Shown piece after piece: positions 45,556-54,131 of a stretch of DNA of 64,000 bases. Source of the stretch: Flavobacterium sp. HSC-61S13 (GTDB lineage: Bacteria; Bacteroidota; Bacteroidia; Flavobacteriales; Flavobacteriaceae); NCBI RefSeq assembly GCF_024171535.1, contig NZ_JALJZV010000005.1, positions 124,001-188,000 on the forward strand, written 5' to 3'. Positions within the stretch are counted from its first letter, which is position 1, and every line of letters starts with the position of its first letter. The notes beneath the pieces were generated by a model. The model saw only the letters and a list, made by a program, of their open reading frames with translations. It had not been told where the DNA came from and did no database searches. The position numbers and the translations under genes were made by a program.

Positions 45556-46209
45556 ATGAAAAAAATTACTTTCACGCTACTGGCGTGTACACTATTTAGT
45601 GGTGCTATCTATGCACAAACTCCAGATGTTAAAATAGGCTTTAAAGCTGGAGCGAACTTTGCTAAACTTACCGATGGTGATCTGCATACCGGTTTTCACC
45701 TTGGTGGATTAGCTGAAATTTATATCAATGAAAAATTCTCCATACAACCGGAACTGCTCTATTCAGCCCAAGGTTCCGAATCATCCTCCAGCGCGAGCAC
45801 AACTGCTTTTGGGGTCACAATGTCTGGAAAAGGCGATTCAAAACTCAAATTAAGCTATATCAACATACCTATTATGGCCAAATACTACGTATTAGAAGGT
45901 CTTAGTATTCAAGCTGGTCCGCAAGTTGGTTTTTTAGTCAAGGCTGAAATGGATTATGTCGGTACAACAACCAATCCCCATTTTAGCGATCAGCTAGAAA
46001 TTTATAAGGCTAGCAGTGCAGATGTAAAAAGTCAGCTAAACCCTATCGATTTTGGTATCAACTTCGGTGTCGGATATGAATTTATGTCAGGAATGTTTAT
46101 CGATGCCCGATACAACTTGGGTTTATCTAAAGTTCCCAAAGAAAGTATTGGTATAGAAAACAACTATAAAAACCAGGTTATTCAAATTTCACTAGGTTAT
46201 AAGTTTTAA
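45556..46209 (+). CDS. Outer-membrane beta-barrel protein, array member 3
   Basis: A 217-residue paralogue with signal peptide MKKITFTLLACTLFSGAIYA and the shared phrases IQPELLYSAQGSE, INIPIMAKYYVLEGL and QAGPQVGFLVKAE. The loop at about residues 70-85 is Ser/Ala rich as in member 1, suggesting that 1 and 3 keep one loop type and 2 another. Ends QISLGYKF. No hairpin terminator separates it clearly from member 4. Confidence 0.88.
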   Translation: MKKITFTLLACTLFSGAIYAQTPDVKIGFKAGANFAKLTDGDLHTGFHLGGLAEIYINEKFSIQPELLYSAQGSESSSSASTTAFGVTMSGKGDSKLKLSYINIPIMAKYYVLEGLSIQAGPQVGFLVKAEMDYVGTTTNPHFSDQLEIYKASSADVKSQLNPIDFGINFGVGYEFMSGMFIDARYNLGLSKVPKESIGIENNYKNQVIQISLGYKF

Positions 46210-46272
46210 TACAAATACTGCTCCTAGCGAACAGGAATAAAATATTTTTGATATCACTTTTACAACGATCAA

Positions 46273-46905
46273 ATGAAAAAAATTACCCTTACTATAATTT
46301 TACTTACAACGGGATTATTTCACCAAAGTACCATTGCACAAGATGTTTATACTGGTTTTAAATTCGGTTTAAATTTTGCCAATCTAAAAGAAGATGGAAG
46401 CAGTACAAAAGGCAAGGTAGGCTTCCACGGTGGCGTTTTTATCGAAGCGGCTTTAAATGAAAAATTCTCGATACAACCCGAATTGCTTTATTCGAGTCAA
46501 GGAGCTAAAGAAGAAGTACCAAAAAATATGGGGTACAATTTTTCAGGAGAATCTACACTTAAATTAGATTACATTAACATCCCCATAATGTTTAAATACT
46601 ATCCTATAGAAAATCTAAGTATCACGGCTGGTCCACAAATTGGTTTCTTAGTGAAGTCAAAGTTTACCATTGACAGTCCTAGTTATCAGCCTCAAGCTAT
46701 TATTGATAATTCAAAGGTGAATGATCTATTTAACAAACTCGATTATGGAGTGAATTTTGGATTGGAACTTAACACTGCTGGATTTTTCTTTGGCGCCCGC
46801 TATAATCTAGGATTGGCTAATATTTATAAAAACTCAGGTTTATTCACTTTGGAAAACAAGGCGTACAATAGAGTTTTTCAACTCTCGACTGGTTATAAAT
46901 TCTAA
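46273..46905 (+). CDS. Outer-membrane beta-barrel protein, array member 4
   Basis: A 210-residue paralogue, the most divergent of the four: signal peptide MKKITLTIILLTTGLFHQSTIAQ, mature start DVYTGFKFGLNFANL, shared IQPELLYSSQGAK and INIPIMFKYYPIENL. Ends QLSTGYKF. It closes the array and is followed by a strong convergent terminator. Confidence 0.86.
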   Translation: MKKITLTIILLTTGLFHQSTIAQDVYTGFKFGLNFANLKEDGSSTKGKVGFHGGVFIEAALNEKFSIQPELLYSSQGAKEEVPKNMGYNFSGESTLKLDYINIPIMFKYYPIENLSITAGPQIGFLVKSKFTIDSPSYQPQAIIDNSKVNDLFNKLDYGVNFGLELNTAGFFFGARYNLGLANIYKNSGLFTLENKAYNRVFQLSTGYKF

Positions 46906-46946
46906 TTAAGAAAATCCATTCAACTGAGTTGAATGCAACCAACAAA

Positions 46947-46975
46947 AAAGGCTATCTAAACAGATAGCCTTTGTT
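46947..46975. terminator. Bidirectional terminator between the array and murA
   Basis: Arms AAAGGCTATCT (46947-46957) and AGATAGCCTTT (46962-46972), perfect 11-bp stem with a 4-base loop, A run before and T-rich tract after. Confidence 0.85.
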
Positions 46976-46995
46976 ATTCTATATATTTTTATTTG

Positions 46996-48303
46996 CTAAA
47001 CGCGTTCAATTCGAGCACCTAAAGCTCTTAATCTTTCATCAATACGTTCGTATCCGCGGTCGATCTGATCGATATTCTGGATCACACTCGTCCCCTTGGC
47101 AGATAATGCTGCAATCAACAACGAAATACCTGCTCGGATATCCGGCGATGACATTTTTGTCGCCTTTAATTGCGATTTAAAATCATGCCCAATAATAACA
47201 GCTCTATGCGGGTCACACAAGATGATCTTAGCGCCCATGTCAATTAACTTATCGACAAAGAACAACCGGCTTTCAAACATTTTTTGATGCAATAAAATCT
47301 CTCCTCTTGCTTGGGTCGCGACTACTAAAATAACGCTCAATAAATCGGGTGTTAATCCAGGCCATGGAGCATCAGAAACAGTAAGTATGGATCCGTCAAT
47401 AAAATTTTGAATTTCATAACCGTCTTTATGCGCAGGAATGTAGATATCATCTCCTCTACGTTCTAGAGTTATACCCAGTTTTCTAAAAGAACTTGGAATT
47501 ACACCTAAATAATCCCATCCAACATTTTTAATGGTAATTTCACTTCGCGTCATCGCTGCTAAACCAATCCAAGAACCGATTTCGATCATATCGGGCAATA
47601 TAGTGTGCTCACATCCATTAAGTGATCGAACACCTTCAATCTCTAAAAGATTAGACCCTACACCCGATATCTTAGCTCCCATGCTAATCAACATTTTACA
47701 CAATTGTTGAATATAAGGTTCACAAGCCGCATTGTAGATTGTTGTTTTTCCGGTAGCCATCACTGCAGCCATCAGTATATTTGCAGTTCCCGTTACGGAA
47801 GCTTCATCCAACAACATATAGGTCCCTATAAGTTCGTCTGCCTCTACACCGTAAAAATGCTCTTCTTTATTATATCTAAAACGCGCACCTAAGCTAATAA
47901 AGCCTTCAAAGTGCGTATCCAATCTGCGTCTACCGATTTTATCACCACCTGGTTTAGGAATGAATCCTTTACCAAAACGCGCTAATAATGGCCCCACCAA
48001 CATGATCGAACCACGCAATGATTTGCCTTCTTCTTTAAAATCTTCCGACTCTAAATAATCGAGTTTTAACTCATCCGCTTGAAACGACATTTTATTAGGA
48101 GACAGTTTTTCGATTTTCACACCCAATTTTTTCAATAAACTGATCAATTTATTGATATCTATAATATCCGGTATATTGGATATTATTACTTTTTCAGGTG
48201 TTAATAATACTGCACATAAAATTTGTAATGCTTCATTTTTAGCTCCTTGAGGTATTACCTCTCCTTGAAGAGAAATTCCTCCTTCAATTTCAAATGTACT
48301 CAT
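46996..48303 (-). CDS. murA: UDP-N-acetylglucosamine 1-carboxyvinyltransferase, Asp-type active site
   Basis: A 435-residue MurA, first committed enzyme of peptidoglycan synthesis, transferring enolpyruvate from PEP to UDP-GlcNAc. The N-terminal Lys (GAKNEAL, Lys22) and the Arg-rich loop RRRLDTHFEGF are present. At the position of the fosfomycin-target cysteine (Cys115 in E. coli) the sequence is KPGGDKIGRR, so Asp121 replaces it. Enzymes with this Cys-to-Asp change (known in Mycobacterium and Chlamydia) are active and not inactivated by fosfomycin. The gene follows the DUF4290 gene by ten bases in one operon. Confidence 0.94.
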   Translation of the reverse strand: MSTFEIEGGISLQGEVIPQGAKNEALQILCAVLLTPEKVIISNIPDIIDINKLISLLKKLGVKIEKLSPNKMSFQADELKLDYLESEDFKEEGKSLRGSIMLVGPLLARFGKGFIPKPGGDKIGRRRLDTHFEGFISLGARFRYNKEEHFYGVEADELIGTYMLLDEASVTGTANILMAAVMATGKTTIYNAACEPYIQQLCKMLISMGAKISGVGSNLLEIEGVRSLNGCEHTILPDMIEIGSWIGLAAMTRSEITIKNVGWDYLGVIPSSFRKLGITLERRGDDIYIPAHKDGYEIQNFIDGSILTVSDAPWPGLTPDLLSVILVVATQARGEILLHQKMFESRLFFVDKLIDMGAKIILCDPHRAVIIGHDFKSQLKATKMSSPDIRAGISLLIAALSAKGTSVIQNIDQIDRGYERIDERLRALGARIERV

Positions 48304-48313
48304 GCAATGGGTT

Positions 48314-49009
48314 TTAAGCTTTTTTGGCTTTATTTACTGTATTGTTGTTTGTTTTAACAAATTTTGCTTTAGGCTTGGCCGGATTTGTATGAACCGTCTT
48401 ATTGGATTGTTTTTTATTTACACGAATTAAATCAGAGGTTGTAGATAATTCTTCTTCCGATTTGACCAAGTTAATCTTCCCCTTGGATAGCTCGTATAAA
48501 TGTTCAAATATCACTTCGTCTTTTACCGTATCCTTATTCCAACTCAAATAACTTTTTTTCATGTGATTGGCAATCACCATGATTAAAGCATCTTTCATCT
48601 CACCGTCATCCCACTTATTAGCCTCGTCAATCATATATTTTATGTTGTTACCATAAAAGCGATATTTTGGAAAATTCTGGGGATATTCTAAATGATCCGG
48701 TTTAATTGTAACTGTTTCTCTACTAGCTATTGGGTATGGTGAGTCCACATCCAAACGAAAGTCAGACATCATAAAAAGCTGATCCCAAAGCTTGTGTTGA
48801 AAATCAGGCACATCACGTAAATGCGGATTAAGACTCCCCATAATACCAATTACATAATGAGCTGCTTTATTACGCTCTTCTTTGCTTGCAATTTTAACCA
48901 CATGGTCAATTAATTTCTGCAAATGACGTCCATATTCAGGGATCAACAAGTGATTTCTTTCTGCATTGTATTCCAATTCGGCAACTGCAGCTTGAGAGTT
49001 AAATTTCAT
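48314..49009 (-). CDS. DUF4290 protein
   Basis: A 231-residue cytoplasmic protein of the DUF4290 family, which is confined to Bacteroidota and found next to murA. It is mostly alpha-helical, starting MKFNSQAAVAELEYNAERN, with no membrane segment or known catalytic motif; the last 45 residues are Lys/Asn/Thr-rich and probably disordered. Co-transcription with murA suggests a link to cell-wall precursor synthesis, but no function is established. Confidence 0.85.
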   Translation of the reverse strand: MKFNSQAAVAELEYNAERNHLLIPEYGRHLQKLIDHVVKIASKEERNKAAHYVIGIMGSLNPHLRDVPDFQHKLWDQLFMMSDFRLDVDSPYPIASRETVTIKPDHLEYPQNFPKYRFYGNNIKYMIDEANKWDDGEMKDALIMVIANHMKKSYLSWNKDTVKDEVIFEHLYELSKGKINLVKSEEELSTTSDLIRVNKKQSNKTVHTNPAKPKAKFVKTNNNTVNKAKKA

Positions 49010-49124
49010 TCTAAAATTATTTATAAGAAAATATTAATAGATTTTATATAAAGAAAAGTTGTGTCGAAAGCATTTATACTCCCTTCGATGTAACCGCTCA
49101 AGAAATCTATATAATGTTAAGATT

Positions 49125-49409
49125 TTACAAGGAAAGAATTCCTTCAATACAAGAGAATTCAACATATTTATCCACCACATGCTGTGGACTAGTCATCACC
49201 ACACGTATAGATACACTGGTAAATTTACCTGTACTGGATTCTTTGGTAAGTATAACCGCATCTTGACCATCAAAAGATGCTTCAATAATCGCAACACTCT
49301 CTAAACTTGATGGTACAATAAATTTAAACAAATACTCCGAAGGCCAGCTGGTATCTTTATCCAATTCGTCTTGTAGTCTTTTGTAGAACTCTTCTGTATT
49401 ATTATCCAT
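49125..49409 (-). CDS. DUF493 family protein (YbeD-like)
   Basis: The ATG at 49409 (MDNNTEEFYKRLQDEL) gives 94 residues. An upstream in-frame ATG at 49427 is rejected because it overlaps a probable -7 box (plus-strand CAAATATA, 49425-49432). The fold is the small ferredoxin-like ACT-type domain of YbeD/DUF493 (PF04359), with the family pattern WPSEYLFKFIVP near the start and a Ser-rich middle (SIRVVMTSPQHVVDKY). These proteins are suspected allosteric regulators; no function is proven. Divergent from the NTPase gene. Confidence 0.8.
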   Translation of the reverse strand: MDNNTEEFYKRLQDELDKDTSWPSEYLFKFIVPSSLESVAIIEASFDGQDAVILTKESSTGKFTSVSIRVVMTSPQHVVDKYVEFSCIEGILSL

Positions 49410-49511
49410 AGTAAATATATTAGGCAAATATACGCATATATAATCAAAGATATAAAAAGAAATAAAAAATCACTAATTGAAAAACAATTTTAACGGCTAA
49501 AGTATTTGTCG

Positions 49512-49519
49512 TAAATTTG
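49512..49519 (+). promoter_or_regulatory. -7 box of the NTPase gene
   Basis: TAAATTTG fits TAnnTTTG exactly, and a weak TTTA/TTTT lies about 20 bases upstream. Transcription would start near 49525, so an in-frame TTG at 49517 lies in the promoter and cannot be the start codon. Confidence 0.6.
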
Positions 49520-49537
49520 CACCTTATTTTCAAAAAC

Positions 49538-50071
49538 GTGAGCAAAGAAATCGTATTAATTATAGGAGGTCCCGGATCAGGTAAAACGACATTAATAAAT
49601 GGTTTAGCTGAGAAAGGATACATCTGTTATCCAGAAATTTCAAGAGAAGTAACCCTTGAAGCACAACAGCAAGGCATCGAACAATTGTTCTTAACAGACC
49701 CTCTATTGTTTAGTCAAATGTTACTGAACGGCAGAGTCAAGCAATTTGAAAATGCTGCAAAAGAAACCGATGAAATTGTCTTTATCGATCGTGGCATACC
49801 TGATGTATTAGCCTATATGCATTATATCGGCGACAGCTATCCAACCGACTTTGATTTGGCGTGTAAGCAACACACCTACAATCGAATTTTCCTACTTCCA
49901 CCGTGGGAAAGCATCTACGAAAGTGATGAGGCTCGATATGAAAATTTTGAACAAGCTCAACTCATTCACCATCATTTGGTCTCCACTTACGAAAGTTATG
50001 GCTACCAATTGATCGAAGTACCCCGAGCCACGGTTAATGATCGAATTGATTTTATAATAAATAAAATATAA
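49538..50071 (+). CDS. P-loop NTPase/kinase-like protein, GTG start
   Basis: The start is taken as GTG at 49538 (MSKEIVLIIGGPGSGKTTL), about 13 bases after the predicted start of transcription, giving 177 residues; there is no ATG in a suitable place. Walker A is GGPGSGKT (about 10-17) and a Walker-B-like segment is VFIDRGIPDVLAY. This is the AAA_28-type family of small NTPases, whose fold resembles nucleoside or nicotinamide-riboside kinases. The substrate is unknown. A strong terminator follows. Confidence 0.8.
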   Translation: MSKEIVLIIGGPGSGKTTLINGLAEKGYICYPEISREVTLEAQQQGIEQLFLTDPLLFSQMLLNGRVKQFENAAKETDEIVFIDRGIPDVLAYMHYIGDSYPTDFDLACKQHTYNRIFLLPPWESIYESDEARYENFEQAQLIHHHLVSTYESYGYQLIEVPRATVNDRIDFIINKI

Positions 50072-50075
50072 CACG

Positions 50076-50117
50076 AATAAGGGTTGCAACTAAAATTTTG
50101 CAACCCTTATTATTTTT
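50076..50117 (+). terminator. Terminator after the NTPase gene
   Basis: Arms AATAAGGGTTGCAA (50076-50089) and TTGCAACCCTTATT (50098-50111), perfect 14-bp stem, then a T run. Confidence 0.85.
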
Positions 50118-50157
50118 AGTATTTTTATAACAACAATCCAAACATGTCCTCCACCCC

Positions 50158-52062
50158 ATGCAACAAGCTCTTGAGATTCTAAAAAAATATTGGAACCACG
50201 ATACTTTTCGTAGCCCACAAGACTTGGCAATTCAGTCGATTTTAGATAATAACGATACTTTTGTGCTTTTACCTACAGGAGGCGGAAAAAGTATATGCTT
50301 TCAAATTCCAGCATTAGTCAAACCAGGCCTCTGTTTGGTTATTTCGCCTTTAGTGGCCTTGATGGATGATCAAGTTAAAAATCTCCGTAACAAAGGTATT
50401 AAGGCAGCGGCTATTATTGGTGGTATGCACACAGATGAGATTATCGCAACCTTAGACAATTGCGAATTTGGAGGCACCAAACTGCTGTATCTCTCCCCAG
50501 AACGACTACAACAGGACTGGGTGATTGATCGCATTAAAAAATTACCATTAAACAGCATCGCTATTGACGAAGCCCATTGCGTATCGCAATGGGGACACGA
50601 TTTTCGTCCTGCTTATTTAAAATTAGCTGGACTCAAAGAGTTTTTTCCAAACATTCCCTTTATCGCCTTAACAGCTACCGCTAATCAAAGCGTTCAAGAA
50701 GATATTTGCACACATCTGGGATTAAAGAATCCCAATACTTTTAAAAAAAGCTTTTTACGAGAAAACCTAATTTATGGAGTATATGAAGTTGAAAACAAAG
50801 AAGTAACTCTTGAACGGATTCTAACCAAAAACCCGTATTCTTCGATCGTGTATGTTCGCAACAGAAAAGACTGCTTTGAACTGTCTAAAAAACTGAACCA
50901 AAAAAACTTCTCTGCAAACTTTTTCCACGGTGGCATAGCTACTTCTGACAAGAAAAAAAGACTCAAACTATGGCTAGACGAAAAAGTCAAAGTCATGGTT
51001 GCCACCAACGCCTTTGGAATGGGTATTGACAAAAGCAACGTCAAAACAGTAATCCATTATCATTTTCCTGAAAACCTAGAGAGTTATTATCAAGAAGCTG
51101 GCCGTGCGGGCAGAAATGGACAGAAAGCCTTTGCCAGTATACTCTTGGCTCCTAACGACATCAACAATGCCAAAAACAGCTTTAAAGAAACCCTCTTTGA
51201 TAAAGATTTTCTTAAACTCGTCTATAAAAAACTCAATAACTATTTCCAAATTGCTTACGGTGACGGGTTCAACACCCAACATTCTTTGAATTTAAATCAA
51301 TTTTGTAATGCCTACCAGTTAAAAGCAAAACAAACCTATAATGCGTTGCAATTTTTAGACCGTCAAGGTATCATTAACCTATCGCAAGATTTTGGGCAAC
51401 AGTCCAAACTACAACTCTTAGGTTCCACTAGTGAACTGCTGGACTTCCTATCGGTTCATGATGAAGAAGAAGGTTTGTTGTTGAGCATTTTGAGAAATTA
51501 CCCCGGGATTCACCATCAAATGATGACGATTAATTTGGAGCAATTGGCTCAAAAGACGGATTTAAGCTCCGAAAAAATCAACCAATACTTAACAGATTGG
51601 ACCAAAAAAGAACTTTGTATCTTCGAAAATGCAAGCAATGATATCACCTTAACCTTCAATGAGGCTCGCGAAGACGAAAAAACACTAAACAGAACCTTTT
51701 ACTATTTAAAACAACAAAACAATACTAAAGAAAAGCAGTTTAAATCGATGATTTTCTATTTGGAAAACAAGGATGTTTGCAAAAACAAGATTTTACTTCA
51801 TTACTTTGACGAGATTCTAGCCAAAGATTGCAACTCGTGTTCTACTTGTTTGTCTAAAAACGCAAGTGAACGATCGATAGCGACACGGAGGCTTACTGAA
51901 GAAAGAATACTAACTTTGCTGACTAAACAAGACTATTCTTCCTTAGAATTGGAAGAGCAACTTCAGATAGACACCGCACTTTTAATAGAGTCTCTCAATC
52001 ATTTGCTCGAGCAAAACAAAATAAAACCAACCCCAAACACTAAATACACATATATAAAATGA
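50158..52062 (+). CDS. RecQ-family ATP-dependent DNA helicase
   Basis: A 634-residue superfamily 2 helicase. Motif I is LPTGGGKS, motif II DEAHCVSQWGHDFRP (the RecQ-type DEAH with its aromatic-rich loop) and motif VI QEAGRAGRNG. A zinc-binding block follows, with Cys in DVCKNKI and CNSCSTC (about 540-570), then a winged-helix-like remainder. The HRDC domain of E. coli RecQ is not evident. It unwinds forked DNA during recombination repair. Flavobacteria usually carry a longer second RecQ, so the symbol recQ is withheld. The stop overlaps the fmt start by four bases (ATGA). Confidence 0.92.
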   Translation: MQQALEILKKYWNHDTFRSPQDLAIQSILDNNDTFVLLPTGGGKSICFQIPALVKPGLCLVISPLVALMDDQVKNLRNKGIKAAAIIGGMHTDEIIATLDNCEFGGTKLLYLSPERLQQDWVIDRIKKLPLNSIAIDEAHCVSQWGHDFRPAYLKLAGLKEFFPNIPFIALTATANQSVQEDICTHLGLKNPNTFKKSFLRENLIYGVYEVENKEVTLERILTKNPYSSIVYVRNRKDCFELSKKLNQKNFSANFFHGGIATSDKKKRLKLWLDEKVKVMVATNAFGMGIDKSNVKTVIHYHFPENLESYYQEAGRAGRNGQKAFASILLAPNDINNAKNSFKETLFDKDFLKLVYKKLNNYFQIAYGDGFNTQHSLNLNQFCNAYQLKAKQTYNALQFLDRQGIINLSQDFGQQSKLQLLGSTSELLDFLSVHDEEEGLLLSILRNYPGIHHQMMTINLEQLAQKTDLSSEKINQYLTDWTKKELCIFENASNDITLTFNEAREDEKTLNRTFYYLKQQNNTKEKQFKSMIFYLENKDVCKNKILLHYFDEILAKDCNSCSTCLSKNASERSIATRRLTEERILTLLTKQDYSSLELEEQLQIDTALLIESLNHLLEQNKIKPTPNTKYTYIK

Positions 52063-53003
52063 AAAAATTACGGATCGTCTTTATGGGAACACCTGAATTT
52101 GCTGTCGGAATTCTAGATACCATCTATAGCGAGAACTATAATATTGTAGGTGTAGTCACAGCTCCTGATCGACCAGCGGGACGTGGTCAAAAATTAAAAC
52201 TCTCCGCAGTTAAAGAATATGCCACTTCTAAGGGTATACCCGTTTTACAACCGACCAACTTAAAATCCGAAGCATTTTTAGAAGAATTACAGTCTTTAGA
52301 TGCTAATTTACAGATCGTTGTTGCATTTCGAATGTTACCAGAAGTAGTATGGAAAATGCCCGCGTTGGGAACTTTCAATCTACATGCTTCCCTTTTACCA
52401 GACTATCGCGGTGCGGCACCTATTAACTGGGCAATTATCAACGGCGAAACCAAAACTGGAGTCACCACCTTCTTTATCGATGATAAAATAGATACAGGCG
52501 CTATTATTTTAAAAAAGGAAATTGAAATTGAAACAGACGAAACAGCAGGACAATTGCACGATCGTTTGATGAATTTAGGTAGTGAAGCGGTAATAGAAAC
52601 CCTTCACTTAATCAGTTCCGATAACGTAAAATTGACCAAACAAACGCTGGAGGAAACCAAAACAGCCTATAAGCTCAACAAAGAAAACTGTAAAATTGAT
52701 TGGAATCAATCTGCCGAAACCATTCATAATCTTGTAAGGGGTTTGAGTCCTTACCCGGCGGCCTGGTGTTTTTTAACAGATGGAAACGACGAGTGGAACA
52801 TCAAAATATTTGAAACAACTATTGAACTGGAAGAGCATCAAGAAAAAACAGGTCGTGTGGTCTGTACAAAAAAAGAAATGCGTATTGCCGTTGATAATGG
52901 GTACATTAAAATAAATAAATTGCAATTTCCCGGTAAAAAGCCCATGCTCACAGCCGATTTATTAAATGGCATTCAATTGACTTTGAATGCAGAAGTTAAA
53001 TAA
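52059..53003 (+). CDS. fmt: Methionyl-tRNA formyltransferase
   Basis: A 314-residue enzyme that formylates Met on initiator tRNA using 10-formyl-THF. The N-terminal domain shows FMGTPEFAVGIL and the catalytic segment NLHASLLPDYRGAAPINW with the Asn/His residues, followed by TGVTTFFIDDKIDTG; the C-terminal OB-like domain follows from about residue 205. Translationally coupled to the recQ-like gene through the ATGA overlap. Confidence 0.95.
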   Translation: MKKLRIVFMGTPEFAVGILDTIYSENYNIVGVVTAPDRPAGRGQKLKLSAVKEYATSKGIPVLQPTNLKSEAFLEELQSLDANLQIVVAFRMLPEVVWKMPALGTFNLHASLLPDYRGAAPINWAIINGETKTGVTTFFIDDKIDTGAIILKKEIEIETDETAGQLHDRLMNLGSEAVIETLHLISSDNVKLTKQTLEETKTAYKLNKENCKIDWNQSAETIHNLVRGLSPYPAAWCFLTDGNDEWNIKIFETTIELEEHQEKTGRVVCTKKEMRIAVDNGYIKINKLQFPGKKPMLTADLLNGIQLTLNAEVK

Positions 53004-53100
53004 AACTTTACTATATTTACACTAAATCCCAAACTCGCAAGTGTTTTTATGAACATTGGGGAAAAGTTATCAACAATTTGCAATAAATTATTTGAAAATA

Positions 53101-53131
53101 CTTGCGTAGTAACTGAATACGTATAAATTTG
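53101..53131 (+). promoter_or_regulatory. HU gene promoter
   Basis: CTTG (53101-53104), 19 bases, then TAAATTTG (53124-53131), matching the Bacteroidota consensus with one mismatch in the first box. The leader is about 35 bases. Confidence 0.65.
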
Positions 53132-53171
53132 TGTAGGATAAGTTAAAATTAACCTTTTAAAAAAAATTATT

Positions 53172-53453
53172 ATGAACAAAACAGAATTAATTGATGCAAT
53201 AGCAGAAGATGCAGGAATCACTAAAGCTGCTGCAAAAAAAGCTTTAGAGTCTTTTTTATCTAATGTTGAGAACACATTAAAAAAAGGAGATAAAGTTTCT
53301 TTAGTAGGATTTGGATCTTGGTCTATATCTGACAGAGCAGCAAGAGATGGAAGAAATCCTCAAACGGGAAATACAATTAAAATTGCTGCTAAAAAAGTAG
53401 TTAAATTTAAAGCAGGTTCAGAACTTGAAAATTCTGTAAACGGAAAAAAATAA
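53172..53453 (+). CDS. HU family DNA-binding protein
   Basis: A 93-residue histone-like protein with the standard HU fold: MNKTELIDAIAEDAGITKA, the core GFGSWSISDRAARDGRNPQTG with the DNA-contacting beta arm (RNPQTG), and VVKFKAGSEL near the end. It bends and compacts DNA as a dimer. Strong promoter and terminator surround it, in line with high expression. Confidence 0.95.
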   Translation: MNKTELIDAIAEDAGITKAAAKKALESFLSNVENTLKKGDKVSLVGFGSWSISDRAARDGRNPQTGNTIKIAAKKVVKFKAGSELENSVNGKK

Positions 53454-53476
53454 TTTTTACTTTAAAAAATATTTTG

Positions 53477-53504
53477 AAGCCCTGCAGTAGTAGGGCTTTT
53501 TTTA
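53477..53504 (+). terminator. Terminator after the HU gene
   Basis: Arms AAGCCCT (53477-53483) and AGGGCTT (53492-53498) with a T run after. Confidence 0.8.
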
Positions 53505-53567
53505 TAACAAATCTTTAAGGTTTTTTGAACATAAAATTCTTAATTTTATAGGACAATCCCCTATCAC

Positions 53568-54131
53568 ATGAAAGCAAGTGAACCTCGAAAAGGCACCGTA
53601 CTTATCTCGTACCCCTCTACAAACAGCGGTGATACCATTTTTTCAAGATCCGTGATTTTAATCACAGAGTTCAATAAAGAAGGCGCTGTTGGATTTATTC
53701 TAAACAAGCCTTTAAATATTCGAATAAGCGATTTAATCCCGTATATCAACATGGATTTCCGCATATACAAAGGAGGGCCTGTGGAGACCGATAAGGTGTT
53801 TTTTATACACAATGTACCTCATTTGATTCAAGACAGCACTCCAATCACTGAGGACTTGTTTTGGGGCGGGGATTTTGAAGACCTGGTTCGCGTACTCAAT
53901 GATGGATTGATCAATGAAAATAACGTTACTTTCTTTTTAGGCTATAGCGGTTGGGATTGCGACCAATTAAACAACGAAATCGAAGATGAATATTGGATTG
54001 TTGACAATCGTAAATTTCAAGCTAAGATTTTCAATCAGCTCCAAACAGAATTATGGAGAAACCACTTGTTGGAGCTGGGTGAGGAATATGCTATTTGGGC
54101 AAATGCTGCGGAAAGTCCGGAGCTCAATTAA
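53568..54131 (+). CDS. YqgE/AlgH family protein
   Basis: A 187-residue protein of the UPF0301 (YqgE/AlgH) family. Recognisable features are PSTNSGDTIFSRSVILI near the start, GAVGFILNKPL, the GGPV motif (YKGGPVETDKVFFIH) and FFLGYSGWDCDQL. Biochemical function is not settled; AlgH was named as a regulator in Pseudomonas, while structure suggests a nucleotide or ligand-binding role. The stop overlaps the stop of the convergent aminotransferase gene by four bases. Confidence 0.92.
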   Translation: MKASEPRKGTVLISYPSTNSGDTIFSRSVILITEFNKEGAVGFILNKPLNIRISDLIPYINMDFRIYKGGPVETDKVFFIHNVPHLIQDSTPITEDLFWGGDFEDLVRVLNDGLINENNVTFFLGYSGWDCDQLNNEIEDEYWIVDNRKFQAKIFNQLQTELWRNHLLELGEEYAIWANAAESPELN

